A stretch of DNA of 64,000 nt from Adiantum capillus-veneris (lineage: Eukaryota > Streptophyta > Polypodiopsida > Polypodiales > Pteridaceae), in assembly GCA_014529385.2 (NCBI GenBank), contig CM043960.1:77973910-78037909 (forward strand). Reading direction: 5' to 3'. This document shows positions 31,825-46,606 of the stretch, one piece after another; the first letter of the stretch is position 1, and the number at the start of each line of letters is the position of its first letter. The position numbers and the translations under genes are program-made. The notes below the pieces were generated by a model. That model saw only the letters and a list, made by a program, of their open reading frames with translations. It ran no database searches and had not been told where the DNA came from.

Positions 31825-32700
31825 CAGGTGCTCCACTTGCAGCACTTTGAAAGGCACTTGCTAGCATTTTTAAGCACTTTGAAGAACTTTCAACCACCTG
31901 CAAACTCCTACAAGTGCTTGCAGGGTCTTAAAAGTGGTTAAAAGTGCTCTGAAGTGATTGTAGAAAGCACAATCAAAGCACTTTGAAAGCATTTTGAAGC
32001 AATTTTAACCACTTTGAAGCACCTTCAAGCACTTGCAGGATTTTGCAAGTGGTTGAAAGTGCTTCAAAGTTCTTTAATGTGCCTACAGGTAGTTCAAAGT
32101 GCTTAAAAGTTAGGCACTTTTAAGAACTTGGAGGCATTTGTAGGTGTTTAAAAGTGCTTGCAGGTGCTCTATCTGTCCACTTGCAACACTTTGAAAGGCA
32201 CTTGCTAGCATTTTGAAGCACTCTTTTTAGCATTTTGAAGCACTTTCAACCACCTACAAACTCCTTTAAGTGCTTGCAGGGTCTTAAAAGTGGTTAAAAG
32301 TGCTCTAAAGTTATTGCAAACTGCATTTTGAAGCAATTTTAACCACTTTGAAGCACTTTCAACCACTTGCAAACTCTTACAAGTGCTTGAAGGTGCTTCA
32401 AAGTGGTCAAAGTGCATTGGTTGAAAGTGCTTCAAAGTGATTTAATGTGCCTGTAGTAGGTGGTTCAAAGTGCTTGCAAGTGCATAAAAGTTAGGCACTT
32501 TTGAGCACCGTTTAGCACTTATAGGAACTTGTAGGTGTTTAAAAGTGCTTGTAAGTGCTTGTTGCAAGTTGTTAAAAGTGTTTTCAAGTGCAAAATAGCA
32601 AAGAATGTTTTAGCACTTGCAAGCACTTTTAACCACTTTTATGCACCTGCAAGCACTTAGAGGCATTTGCAGGTGTTTGCAAGTGCTTAAAAGGTGCTCA
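31825..32700. repeat. AAGTGCTT/AAGCACTT minisatellite, block 3
   Basis: Mixed-orientation degenerate repeats: AAGCACTTTGAA, CACTTGCAGG, AAGTGCTTGCAGGTG, GTGGTTAAAAGTGC. The 31850-31930 and 32200-32290 parts are near-duplicates of about 80 bp. Orientation switches several times, unlike blocks 1 and 2. On the minus strand it separates two coding regions of the second gene and may be intronic. Confidence 0.88.
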
Positions 32701-32701
32701 C

Positions 32702-33448
32702 GTCATTGGTAAGATTATCCACCCATGCTATGCAAAGGGGCCGAGAGTCTGTCCACATGTGTTGTAGAGGAAGGCTAGACGCTGCAGGACCGTCCATATC
32801 ATTCTCTGTCAATCCTTCAAATGTGGGGGCTTCCTTCACGCCGTAATTGGACATGAACTTTTGTATATTTTGATTGAGCCCCCCTTTCTGGATCTTGACA
32901 TTCTCTAATACTTGATCCTCGACCAAATCCCATGCAATCTTATGGTTGTCAGGGTATGCTTTGGCAGCATCACAGTATTCATATGCAAACCCCCTCGAAA
33001 ACCTCTTCATGAGCTTGCCGTTGGAGGGGATAGCCTGGTAGACCTTCTGATACAAAAGCATGCATGCATCGTAAAGGTGGTCATGCACCTGGTGGAGGAA
33101 GATCTTAGTCTTGTACTTCTCTGGCACCTTGAACGCTATTGACCACTGTTCAGGTGGCAGTCCTTGTCTGTTATATCCTTGGATAGCTTGCTCTCCATGC
33201 TCAGTCCATATTCCTAATGCACCTGCAATGCAGAATAGAAAAACCTGGAAAGTATCGGATACTCCACGCATGCTGCAGGCAAATCCATGGAGAGAAATGA
33301 TTTGTAGCCAATGTTGAAAAATAGGATTTTTTGCCATGCATTGCCATAAGGAGCATAGACACAACCAAAATGCAATGTAGAACTCACCTTTTTGAGCATA
33401 TTTTTCAACCAACAACATGCATTTGGAGAGGGAATTTTCGATGGTCAT
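32702..33448 (-). pseudogene. Unrecognised ~250-residue domain of the minus-strand gene
   Basis: An open frame of 249 codons from MTIENSLSKCMLLVEKYAQK at 33448. It includes a hydrophobic stretch (FQVFLFCIAGALGIW), EHGEQAIQGYNRQGLPPEQW and KIFLHQVHDHLYDACMLLYQ, and ends TNDV at a GTGAGC donor-like site (first intron base 32701, minus strand). The length without stops, next to so much decay, suggests it was coding until recently. I do not recognise the family. The Met is the first in frame; an upstream piece at 33507-33803 in another frame may precede it. Confidence 0.45.
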
Positions 33449-33506
33449 GTTTGTTGTTGGGGTCTATTGCAGGGGACTGTTGTGTCGTGGTTGTTGAAGG
33501 CGTCTA

Positions 33507-33803
33507 CTATGTCGCATGTGTTGCGAGGGTATAATGTGTGGTGGCTATTGTGGGGATTGATTGTGCTGTGGTGTTTGTTGCAGGGGCCACTTGATGTACC
33601 ACCTCGATGATCTGAGTTGGGTTTTTGTGCTTCCTGGAGGGAGTGTTCTTCTTGGGAGTCATCTTTGCAAAGGGTGCTGCAGTAGCCTTTATGCTATCGT
33701 GATGGGGGCCATGGGGGCAGAGCTCCACCAGGGCTATGGCAGAGCGCGGCGTGTGCAATGGGGGGCAAAGTGTGATGGCTACAACATGCAATTGGAGGAG
33801 CAC
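33507..33803 (-). pseudogene. Possible N-terminal piece of the minus-strand gene
   Basis: The minus strand reads MTPKKNTPSRKHKNPTQIIE followed by a Thr/Ala-rich low-complexity stretch that runs into two TAG codons just below 33507. The basic Lys/Arg-rich start and direct position upstream of the 33448 frame suggest one gene, but there is a frame change between them. The Thr-rich part could simply be translated ACA/ATA repeats, so this is a weak call. Confidence 0.3.
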
Positions 33804-34065
33804 AAGCTATGGGAGCAAAACAAGAACACAGGTATAGGTGGGTGTCAGAGTGACAAGCTAGTTGCATGAGAGGAAAGGAGAAAGAGGACAAGGAGTTTCT
33901 AGGCCATGATGACTGTAAGTTCAAAAAAGGGGACCCACTCCACCCCATAATGGCTCGCATGCATGAAAATTTAGAATTTCCCTCTCCCTCTTTTCCCAAA
34001 TTTAGAAAATGTTGAATTTCCCTCCACCTAGGTGCTATTGGTGGTACCACCAAATGTGTAAAAAG

Positions 34066-34085
34066 TGGTACCACCTAAACATGCT
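34066..34085. repeat. Candidate right terminal inverted repeat
   Basis: TGGTACCACCTAAACATGCT, the inverted partner of 23495-23514 (18 of 20). A small local palindrome GGTGGTACCACC lies at about 34030-34045. It sits some 260 bp upstream of the minus-strand gene. Confidence 0.3.
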
Positions 34086-34189
34086 TTCACCCCTATAACC
34101 TATTCTGGTTGGTAAAAAATGCCACTATGGTTACTCTAAACCTCCCTAAACAAATTTTTTATCTCTTCACCAACAAATATTACTCGATG

Positions 34190-35060
34190 CTATGAGAATA
34201 TACCTTTGGAAGTGGAATTAGGACTAAAAGATGTTCTATCTCAGATGATTAAGCTAGCCTTCAAAAATTCTATATTTAATGGATTCTTTTACATATCACT
34301 CTCCTAACAACCTAGATGAATTAAAAAGTCACAATCTTCTCATCCCCTTCACTTCGATGATGTAAAACTATTCAATTACATATCTTGGGTACTTGATAGA
34401 TGTACCATTCTCTTCGGAGGACAATGCTTTAATCAAAGCCAGGGAATGCCTATGGGATTTTCCTGCTCACCTGTAATGTGTATTCTATACTTAGCCTTCT
34501 TTGAATACAAATGGATTCTCAGAACCATGAGTGACAAAAGTAATCATCATAAACTTGCACTTTTTAATCATACTTACAGATACATGGATAACTTATTAAG
34601 CCTCAATAGCAGATTATTCTCGGAGGAGATTAATCTTGTTTATCCCAGCTGCTTAAAAATTGAACCAACCTCTAAACATGGGTTTACTTCACCATCCACC
34701 CTTTTTGCCACTACTGTCTAATTCCTTAACTTTTCAATTGAACTACATAACCCTTGTGTAGGAGATTATGACCAAAATTTCTCTTGGAAAAGAGACCTTT
34801 AACATATCACACCTATTAATTTCTTAAAAAAGAACAGTAATCGTCCACATAAAGCTGCTCTTAGTACGTGTATCAGCCTGTTATACCTTATAGTTTACTC
34901 CTCTTCCAACTGCTTCTTGTCTTAGGAAGATATTAAAATTCTTATACATGAATTTTGCCTTAATGGTTTCAAAAGAAAGGACATAATTAACAGAATTACA
35001 CAATCCCTTTCTCAAACTGATTGGCTTGGCTTACATTTTAACCCCATTAACCTCATTTCT
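34190..35060 (+). pseudogene. Penelope-like reverse transcriptase fragment
   Basis: The + strand reads YENIPLEVELGLKDVLSQMI (the NIP block), KLFNYISWVLDRCTILFGGQ, QGMPMGFSCSPVMCILYLAF, HTYRYMDNLLSLNSRLFSEE and INLVYPSCLKIEP, then SNRPHKAALSTCISLLYLIV and HEFCLNGFKRKDIINRI. The QGxPMGxxCSP and RYxDDxLSLN wording fits Penelope-like RTs far better than LTR, LINE or organellar RTs. The catalytic pair reads DN instead of DD, and there are stops and frame changes before 34440 and after 34721. I see no GIY-YIG endonuclease. Canonical Penelope elements are rare in plants and reported in conifers. Confidence 0.6.
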
Positions 35061-35133
35061 TTGATTAGGTAGTAGGCACATTCACAATGGGCCTACTATC
35101 AACCCGTTGTGTATGGTGCCTGGGACAGGGTGG

Positions 35134-35135
<2 letters not shown>

Positions 35136-35185
<50 letters not shown>
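35136..35185. repeat. (AC)25 microsatellite
   Basis: A pure AC run right after the Penelope-like fragment. Confidence 0.95.
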
Positions 35186-35191
<6 letters not shown>

Positions 35192-35324
35192 ATGTATACA
35201 TATACAGCTACTTGATTATATAAATAGAACAAAAAAATGTATTCTTCCCTATTTACCTAGTGTAATATTCTCAAGTTGAAAACTTGAACTATCGAACTAG
35301 TTGGTGTGGTTTGTTTTGAAAAAT

Positions 35325-35351
35325 GGGGGGGGGGGGGGGGGGGGGGGGGGG
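35325..35351. repeat. G homopolymer (27 bp)
   Basis: A pure run of G. The length is uncertain because such runs are prone to sequencing error. Confidence 0.85.
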
Positions 35352-37261
35352 TAACCCTCCTCCTTCTAAATATCTCATGGGAACTCACCCCTTAGAATAT
35401 TTTTTGCAAAGATAGTTGCTTTCATTACCCTAAAATTGCATGCCTTATGGATCTCCCTATCCCCCTTAACTACACTACAACTCGTGGTAGCTTATGCTAA
35501 CCCCTACACTTGCTCTCTCCCCCTCTCAACTCCCCGTATGCTAGAAGGAGTGACCATAGAGGCGGTTTCGAAAACAGTAGCTCAGAGTACTTAATCATGA
35601 GGCATCTTCTCATACTGAGCATGATGGATGCTCTATCTAAGGTGAGGGTCTGACCCCTCACTTAGTCTTTTCTCTGTGCATGTGTATTTCAAAGAGAGGT
35701 GTGGGGGATTTGATACTAAGAAGCTATGGAGGTTGTTGAACTCCCATATCATGTCAGTACTCACCTTGATAATAGTACCTTAATGACATACATATAAGGG
35801 TTTTTTTTCCCCTTCCTGTTACTATGAGGAGGTTAGGTTATTCTCTACTATTTGCTCACTTATCAACTTGATGCACCTAGTTTTTGTTTTGATAGTATAC
35901 TGTGATTGCATAACTATGTTGGAATTAAATTTTTGAAGGATGGATGGTGACTTTTTTTTTGGCTTGCAGTAAATATTTTTAGATAGTGATAGTTTGGAAC
36001 TAATCACGTTGACTACTGTTAGTTTTTTTTTTTTTTAAAGTAGGTTGATTAGTTTCTTGTGACAAAAAGTTTGTTGATAAACTTGTACAGTGCCTAGATT
36101 TTTTTGGTAACCCATACATAACCATAGTAGTGGTGCTTGATATAGTAGTATTTGGATAGTAAAAAATGGGTGATATTTTGATACTTGGTACTGTCATTTG
36201 TCTAGTCTAATGCAGCCTAAAGTCGGGGCTGTTTTACTCTTTATCTGATGTATGGAAAAATCTGCATACTACTACGTGGTGTTATGGGTTTTTTTTCCTT
36301 ATGCCATTATTGAGATTATTACACTTGCAAAGGGTATTTCTTATTATGTTATATATCATGACGTTGACATAGTTGTTAATCATATATGGGTTTTTTCTCT
36401 TTAGGTTCTTTTTACTAAAACTTCTTGGCTTTGGCTCATTTAGCATGGCTTTTTATCATTTAGCTGACAAACTCTGGTAAAATGGATTTTGTAAGCCCAA
36501 ATGGGTATCTAAAATTTTAAGTGGCTTGCTAACATTAGCCGATTTTTTTCAAAAAAATGGGAGGTATTTGTAGTTGGTGTTGTGGATACATTATGGCTTC
36601 ATGGTACTTAATAACGCTAGTGAAATTGGAGCCTGACAAAACTGACAAAGTTATTCTAGTGTTGAGAAACTGATATAAGAGATGATATGAGGATTAAGAC
36701 ACTTGGTTCAAAAGGGTTGGTGGCCTTTTTTGATCAAAATAATATATATGCTAATATCTATTTAAAGTCTAAATTTTATAAAAAATGACAATATATAGAT
36801 ATTATACTTTTAAGTACTTCCCTTAAAATCTTTGGGGTTGCAAAAACAAAAGAATGAAATACATGAACACTTTGAACAATGGTTTTAAGTTTTTTTTTAA
36901 AATTGTAAGTTGGACATGGATAACAACTGATATAGTCCATTGACACCTGTAAAACACATCTAAGACTAACATATTTGTTGTCTTTTTTGGATGGATGCAG
37001 GTGAAAACTCTATCCTTTCTTGGATTTTTTGGGGTTAAAACTGTTGTCTGTCAAATAGTACACTTGCTCCTACCACTTGGGAAGTAATTCTTTATTGGAT
37101 CACTATCATTGTATACTAGAATGAGGCTTCATTCTTGTATGCCATGTACAAAGATAATTTTAAGACTGAGTTGTTTTCGTACCAATGTTTACCTTTTCTC
37201 TAAGCTAACTGTCTTTTGAATGTAGAAGTTCATTTATATCTTACTATATAAGTTAAAACAG

Positions 37262-37263
<2 letters not shown>

Positions 37264-37352
<89 letters not shown>
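37264..37352. repeat. (AC)44 microsatellite
   Basis: An 89-bp AC run without interruption. Confidence 0.95.
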
Positions 37353-37356
<4 letters not shown>

Positions 37357-37447
37357 TCTTCAGCATCGGACCAACGGCAACATTTCTTTGATTATGGCAT
37401 CAATGAAGAATCTTCAAATGCAAGTTTCAATGGATTTTTCATAGAGC

Positions 37448-37558
<111 letters not shown>

Positions 37559-38367
37559 TATCAGCTTTCTTGATATTTCGCATTGATGTTCAACATCAAT
37601 GAGGTGTTTTCTCCCGGGGATGGAAATTGACAATGATATCCAATGGTCTTATCGGCATGGACTTCTTCAACATTGACATCAACATCAAATTTTCTATTAA
37701 CACGCCATCTCGACTTTAGCACATCAATATTTATGGTATCGTTATAGAGAGTAGTTTTGACAATTACTACTTGGATCCTTATTTCTCTGTTTTGCACAAT
37801 TTTGTTGATGTATTCCTACTATGGTTTGGTTATGTAATGCATAGGTGTTGACAACTCATAGGATACCAACTTTTTATCAGCTTGCTAGACTCACATGTCT
37901 ACATAGCTATAGGTTTACAGGTTTCCTTGGCAGGCTTTTCACTACCAATATATTGTTCATACACTTGATAGGTGCCAGCTAATGTATGCATGGAATCTAT
38001 GGTTTGATTTTGCCTAGCCTATGTTGGGGTAAAGGCATTGTGCCTTTTGTCCAGTCGCCCATCACTCACTAGCCACTTTCCATTTTTCTTGTATACACCA
38101 ACAAATACGGATCTCCCCACTGACTTGGAGACTTGCTCCACCACCTACACATAGTACAATTGTCTCCTCTCCCCTCTCCCCACTCCCGCACCACATTGTG
38201 CACACACACATTTTCACATAGCACTCTTTCAAATAGTACTAGAGTTGTGGTGGGGGCACACTCCCCCCCCCCCCTCCCACTCCTTTTTTTGGAAAAAAAT
38301 CAAACTAAAGTGGCAACACGCCCTCTTAAGCTCATTTGACATCACAGAAGGTAATCCATGTGAGAAA

Positions 38368-38596
38368 TGTTGGAATTAGGGTTGTAAGAAAACGCACACA
38401 ACTTGGAGAAGATGAAAAAAGCTCAAGGCACACAATAGAGAGTGTATTACTTAGTGTGAAATGGAAAGATAAGATAGCCCTAGGGTGATAGCCATATATA
38501 CAATGCATGGGGGAAAAAACCTCCTAACAAGGGAAAAAATGCCATGACGGTCCTAAGTGTGTTCACATGCATCACTACCCCATATATATGGTAACA
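38368..38596 (-). repeat. 3' LTR of copia remnant W
   Basis: It starts TGTTGGAATTAGGGTTG and ends ATATGGTAACA on the + strand, 229 bp. The minus strand just upstream reads TCTCAAGGGGGATT, a good polypurine tract at 38597-38610. A TATA-like CATATATA lies at about 38492-38500 on the minus strand. Copia coding on the same strand follows to the right. Confidence 0.7.
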
Positions 38597-38836
38597 AATC
38601 CCCCTTGAGAGTGATGCATTGAATGAGAGTTGGCACATAGTGTATAGGGAAGTGTTATTCCCTGAGGACAAGATCAGTCCACAAAGGGAAATAAGCCCAA
38701 AGCTTTGCAAAAAGCTTCGAGCTTCTCACGAGATAATGCCTTTGTAAAAAGATCTACAAGTTTGTCATGTGTTGGCACATAAGCCAAGCTTATCTTACAT
38801 GCTGATATCCTCTCCTTGAAATAGTGGTAATGCACC

Positions 38837-39025
38837 TCAATGTGCTTTGTGCCAGCATGAAAAATTGGCTCCTTGCAACTGCCAATGCGCTTTGACTGTC
38901 AGTGTAGATAGCGTTGCAGCGTCGTGTCCAACACCCAAATCATCCATAAGGCCTCTAAGCCATACACACTCAATTGTAGCTATGAAGACTGCCCTATACT
39001 CAGCCTCACAATTGGAAGTGTCCAC
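38837..39025 (-). pseudogene. Copia RNase H of W
   Basis: The minus strand reads NCEAEYRAVFIATIECVWLR and GLMDDLGVGHDAATL, the copia RNase H words (T/S-x-AEY, WLR, L-DLG). The expected DSQSA and FHARTKHIEVHYHF blocks lie at 38900-38820 in altered frames (CWHKAH, then H.EVHYH). Confidence 0.8.
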
Positions 39026-40198
39026 AATAGGTTACTTCTTGCTCAAAATAATATGCATGAATTGCTGAGCAAGAAACAAAAACCACTCATGGACACTCAT
39101 GTGCTAAAACAACCAACCCAATCTGAGTCTAAAAAAGCATGTAAATCTGGTGGCAATGATCCCCCCTTGGGATAAAACAACCCAAGATGTAAAGTGCCAC
39201 TCAAGTAGTGAAAGATCCTCTTGATAGCCTACCGATTCTTAAACTCTGGGATATGCATAAATCTGCTGACCCGTGAGACTATAAACTAAATATTTGATCT
39301 CATGTTGCATATAAATGAGGCATCTAGCAACAGTTCTGTAAAGAGCGACATTGGTAGGATCACCAACATCATGAAGACTTCAAACCTGTTTTCATGGGAG
39401 TGACAATAGATTTGCAATCCTAAAGTCCAAAGTTAGTATAGAAATGTCTCTATGTAACTTGTCTGATACTAGACAATACCACCATCACACTTCTTAAACT
39501 GTATACCCAAGTAATGATGCAACATCACCAAATCTTTCATCTTGAAAGTAGTATTCAGACAAGCCTTAGATTCAACAATATGTCTCTCATTTGGTCAAGT
39601 GATCAATCATCCACATAGAGAATGACAATTAGAAGTACATTACCCTCACGCTTTACATACAATGTTCTTTCAATTGGACTATTACAAAAGCCTCGTTTGA
39701 CCAAATGAGTGTTAACCTTCTCATACCAAGAATGAGGATATCACTTCAAGCCATACAAAGCTTTCTCACATTGGAATACTTTATCTTCTTGCCCTTTAAT
39801 GAGAAACTGCAAGGCTATGTTAGATAAATTTCCTCAAATAAGTCACCATTCAAGAAACATAGTAACAATGTTTGACTAATGTACATCACAACCAAAATGA
39901 GCTTCCAATGTATAGTAGTCAAACAACAAGTGGGAGAAAAAGTCTCTTCATAATCTATGCCTTTTTGTTGTGCATAACCCTTTGAAACAAGTCGAGCCTT
40001 ATAGTGATCAATCTCACCATCCAGCTTGCATTTCAACTTGTAAACCCACTTTGTACCAATGGCCTTTTTTCCAAGAGGAAAATCACATAGAGTCCATGTG
40101 TCATTTTCTATAAGTACATCGTATTTTGATTGCATGGCAACCATCCAACTTTTCAAAATTTTGTGCTTCATCAAAAGACAGAGGTTCTTCAATATCAC
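39026..40198 (-). pseudogene. Copia reverse transcriptase of W
   Basis: The minus strand at 40198-39815 reads DTWTLCDFPLGKKAIGTKWV, YKLKCKLDGEIDHYKARLVS and KGYAQQKGIDYEETFSP, the classic copia RT opening. The part from 39815 to 39030 shows motif C and the connection region in scattered frames. Numerous stops make it inactive. Confidence 0.82.
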
Positions 40199-41040
40199 AT
40201 AAAGCTAGACACAACCAAAGCATAACAACCTGATGCATAAGATGCATGGCAAGAATATGAAGGTGCATCCAATTTATTGTCACACAAAGTATGCACCAAC
40301 CTTTTTAGCATACCTCTAGCTTGATCATTCTTAGCCCTTTCCTCATCAAGTACATCATCAACATTTGCATCAATAATAGGCTGATATGTAACATTTTCAA
40401 AAGCCCCCATAGGATGTACATTTGCCTCATTTGAATTTACATTCAAGCTTCCACCACTAAAAAGAGGCAACAAGGAATAAATTTCCTATGAGCTTATGCT
40501 ACTGTCTCTGGCAGCAAGATGAACAGAATCTTCCAAACACAACATCTTGTGAGACCAAGGTATGCTTTGTTTGCGGATGATACAACAGGTAACCTTTTCT
40601 TTCAACAATATAACCAACAAAAATACAGTTTACAGCCTTATCATCCTATTTTCTACACTGTGTTTGTGGCACCATAGCATATGCCAAATATCCAAAAACA
40701 CGCATGTACTCAATAGAAGGCTTTCTATCATGCCATGATTCATATGGAGTCATAGACTACAAAGCTTTTGTAGGACACCTGTTTAGTACATAAGTGGCAC
40801 ACATGATAGCCTCAAGCCAAAAAAATGCGGCAAAGCTTGACTTTTGACCATACATCATGCCATTTTTGGGAGAGACCTTTTTTCCTCTCAACAACACCAT
40901 TTTATTGAGATGCATGCGACACTATACATTGGTGTTTTATCCCACAACTAACCAGAAGTTCATTAAATGCATGAGACATATATTTCCCCCCTCGATCGGA
41001 ATGGAGGGTGCATATAGTACATTTTGAGACATTTTTGAAC
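40199..41040 (-). pseudogene. Copia integrase fragment of W
   Basis: The minus strand gives LHSDRGGKYMSHAFNELLVS (second catalytic Asp), NGVVERK (catalytic Glu), MCATYVLNRCPTKAL, WHDRKPSIEYMRVFGYLAYA and a CIFVGY block, then an Asn/Asp-rich spacer before RT (40473-40199). The zinc domain and first Asp are missing beyond 41040. Confidence 0.78.
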
Positions 41041-41630
41041 TAGGAAGTAGTGAAGCACATCTTGAGATACCTACGCTTTGATAATAGTGATGCATCCATA
41101 GTGGGTTACATGGATGCAGATTACGTGGGTTGTGTGGATATTCAAAGATCCACATCTAGCTATGTTTTCCTACTTGTTGCAATAGGCGTATCATGTCTCT
41201 AGAGATCTGTACGCCATCTTTCACCACGTAGGTAGAGTATTTCTGGTGCTAGCAAGGAAGATCTGTGGTTAGCTCACTTAGTGGGAGATCTTGGCATTAC
41301 TCAGGCTCCAGTGTTTCATTGTGATAGAAAAAGTGCAATTGAATTAGCAAAGAACCCCTTGTTTCACTTTAATTTGAAATGCATAGAAGTCCCTTCTCAT
41401 GTGATATGCAACATATAGGCTAGAAAGTTCATTGATCTAGCTAATGTTGATACGGGTGACAACCCTATGTATGCTTTGGAGAAGAGCCTACCCTTAGAGT
41501 GGCTTGCACATTGCATGCTGATGATGGATGTAGGGTTAAGCCATTGTTCACATGATTGCTTCATAGCTATATGGATGTACATACTTATACATATAGCCAA
41601 TTGCGCCATGTTGGCCTTCAAGTGGGAGAT
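41041..41630 (+). pseudogene. Copia RNase H fragment V
   Basis: The + strand reads KHILRYLRFDNSDASIVGYM, DADYVGCVDIQRSTSSYVFL, KEDLWLAHLVGDLGITQAPV and FHCDRKSAIELAKNPLFHFN, the end of copia RT and RNase H. A short deletion removes the S/T-AEY block, and there are stops. It is in opposite orientation to W and joins it head to head near 41040, so it is a separate insertion or a rearrangement. Confidence 0.8.
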
Positions 41631-41891
41631 TGTTAGGGCTCAAGCCAATTGGCCATACACCTCTTACTAACCGGGTTACTAACCTTATCTCTATTCTTTG
41701 GTAATATAGATTAATAAGGAGTAGTGAGGTATTCTAATCTTCACTAAGAGCTCCACCCAAACTCTTTGTGTTCTCCTTCCTCACACAACATTCTAAACAT
41801 ATACACATCTACACATGCACTCTTCATAGGACAATGATCTATTCACACTTCTCTCTACATTATAATCCTTGACATAGACTTTTTTCTTACA
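41631..41891 (+). repeat. 3' LTR of copia fragment V (right border tentative)
   Basis: TGTTAGGGCTCAAGCC directly follows a polypurine tract AAGTGGGAGAT (41620-41630). The end is placed at TTCTTACA (41891) because of the TGT...ACA symmetry. Length about 261 bp. Confidence 0.6.
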
Positions 41892-45844
<3,953 letters not shown>

Positions 45845-46017
45845 CAATGTATCACTTTCTAAAACTCACAAATACATCAAAAAGTATTTTTCCTTGTATA
45901 CATCAATATGCTTGAAATTGCCATATCAAACAATGTATCACTTTCTAAAACTCACAAATACATCAAATAAGTATTTTTCCTTGTATACATCAATATGCTT
46001 GGAATGGCCATATCAAA
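45845..46017. repeat. 86-bp tandem duplication
   Basis: CAATGTATCACTTTCTAAAA to CCATATCAAA occurs at 45845-45930 and again at 45931-46017 with few differences. Confidence 0.9.
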
Positions 46018-46437
46018 CACACAGAACTTCCCAATATTTTATACACTCTCAATTAAATTTTTTTGCACATGAAACTTGCAATTATCTATAGCACAATTGT
46101 GGAAAAGTTGAGTACAATTTTCTACAAAGTCTTTTCATTTTGCCTTGACCTTATAAAGTCGATTTCTTCAAAGCATCTATCGTAGTCTTGTGGGGATGCA
46201 CTTGATGAGTATACTTCTTGATTATGATATCTTCTAAAATGCAAGGTTATATTTTCAAAAGATCTTCTAGCTGAAATATTTAATGTTGGGGTGTAGACTA
46301 GGCGGCTATGGGAATCACCCCTTACACTACTTTCTCTGTAATGAGTATAGGGAGAGTGAGAGTTGCCTCCAACTCTCACTTCTAATCCACTAACCCAAAG
46401 CTTGTGTCCGCTGCTCTTCTCTCCTTCACCCTCTTGC
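46018..46437. other. DNA left of the non-autonomous LTR element
   Basis: No gene. Together with the bases right of 51750 it forms the empty site of the inserted element. It may be the end part of an older LTR, because a primer-site-like word follows at 51787. Confidence 0.35.
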
Positions 46438-46592
46438 TGTAAGACAAGGGGAAACTAGGGTCTGCGAGTCCACCACCCAACCACCCTTTTTATAGGCAAG
46501 CCCCTAGCCCTTTGCCCTAGTTGGACTCCCCGTTCCACATTGCCTAGCCCGGTCCTGTCCTTGTCTTGTCCGGCCTTTCCGGTGTCCTGACA
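46438..46592 (-). repeat. 3' LTR of the non-autonomous element
   Basis: 155 bp. In sense it starts TGTCAGGACACCGG, and it contains a CTATAAAAAGGG TATA box. Confidence 0.9.
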
Positions 46593-46606
46593 TTACTCCC
46601 CAGTTA
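46593..46606 (-). other. Polypurine tract of the non-autonomous element
   Basis: The minus strand reads AACTGGGGAGTAA directly before TGTCAGGAC. Confidence 0.75.

Larger units (their letters stand above)
38597..41040 (-). mobile_element. Ty1/copia remnant W (integrase, RT, RNase H)
   Basis: Minus-strand order right to left: integrase core (41040-40600), RT (about 40198-39250), RNase H (about 39025-38700), then the LTR. All parts carry stops or frame changes. Gag, protease, the integrase N-terminus and the 5' LTR are missing: the element is cut at about 41040, where a plus-strand copia fragment begins. Confidence 0.82.
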
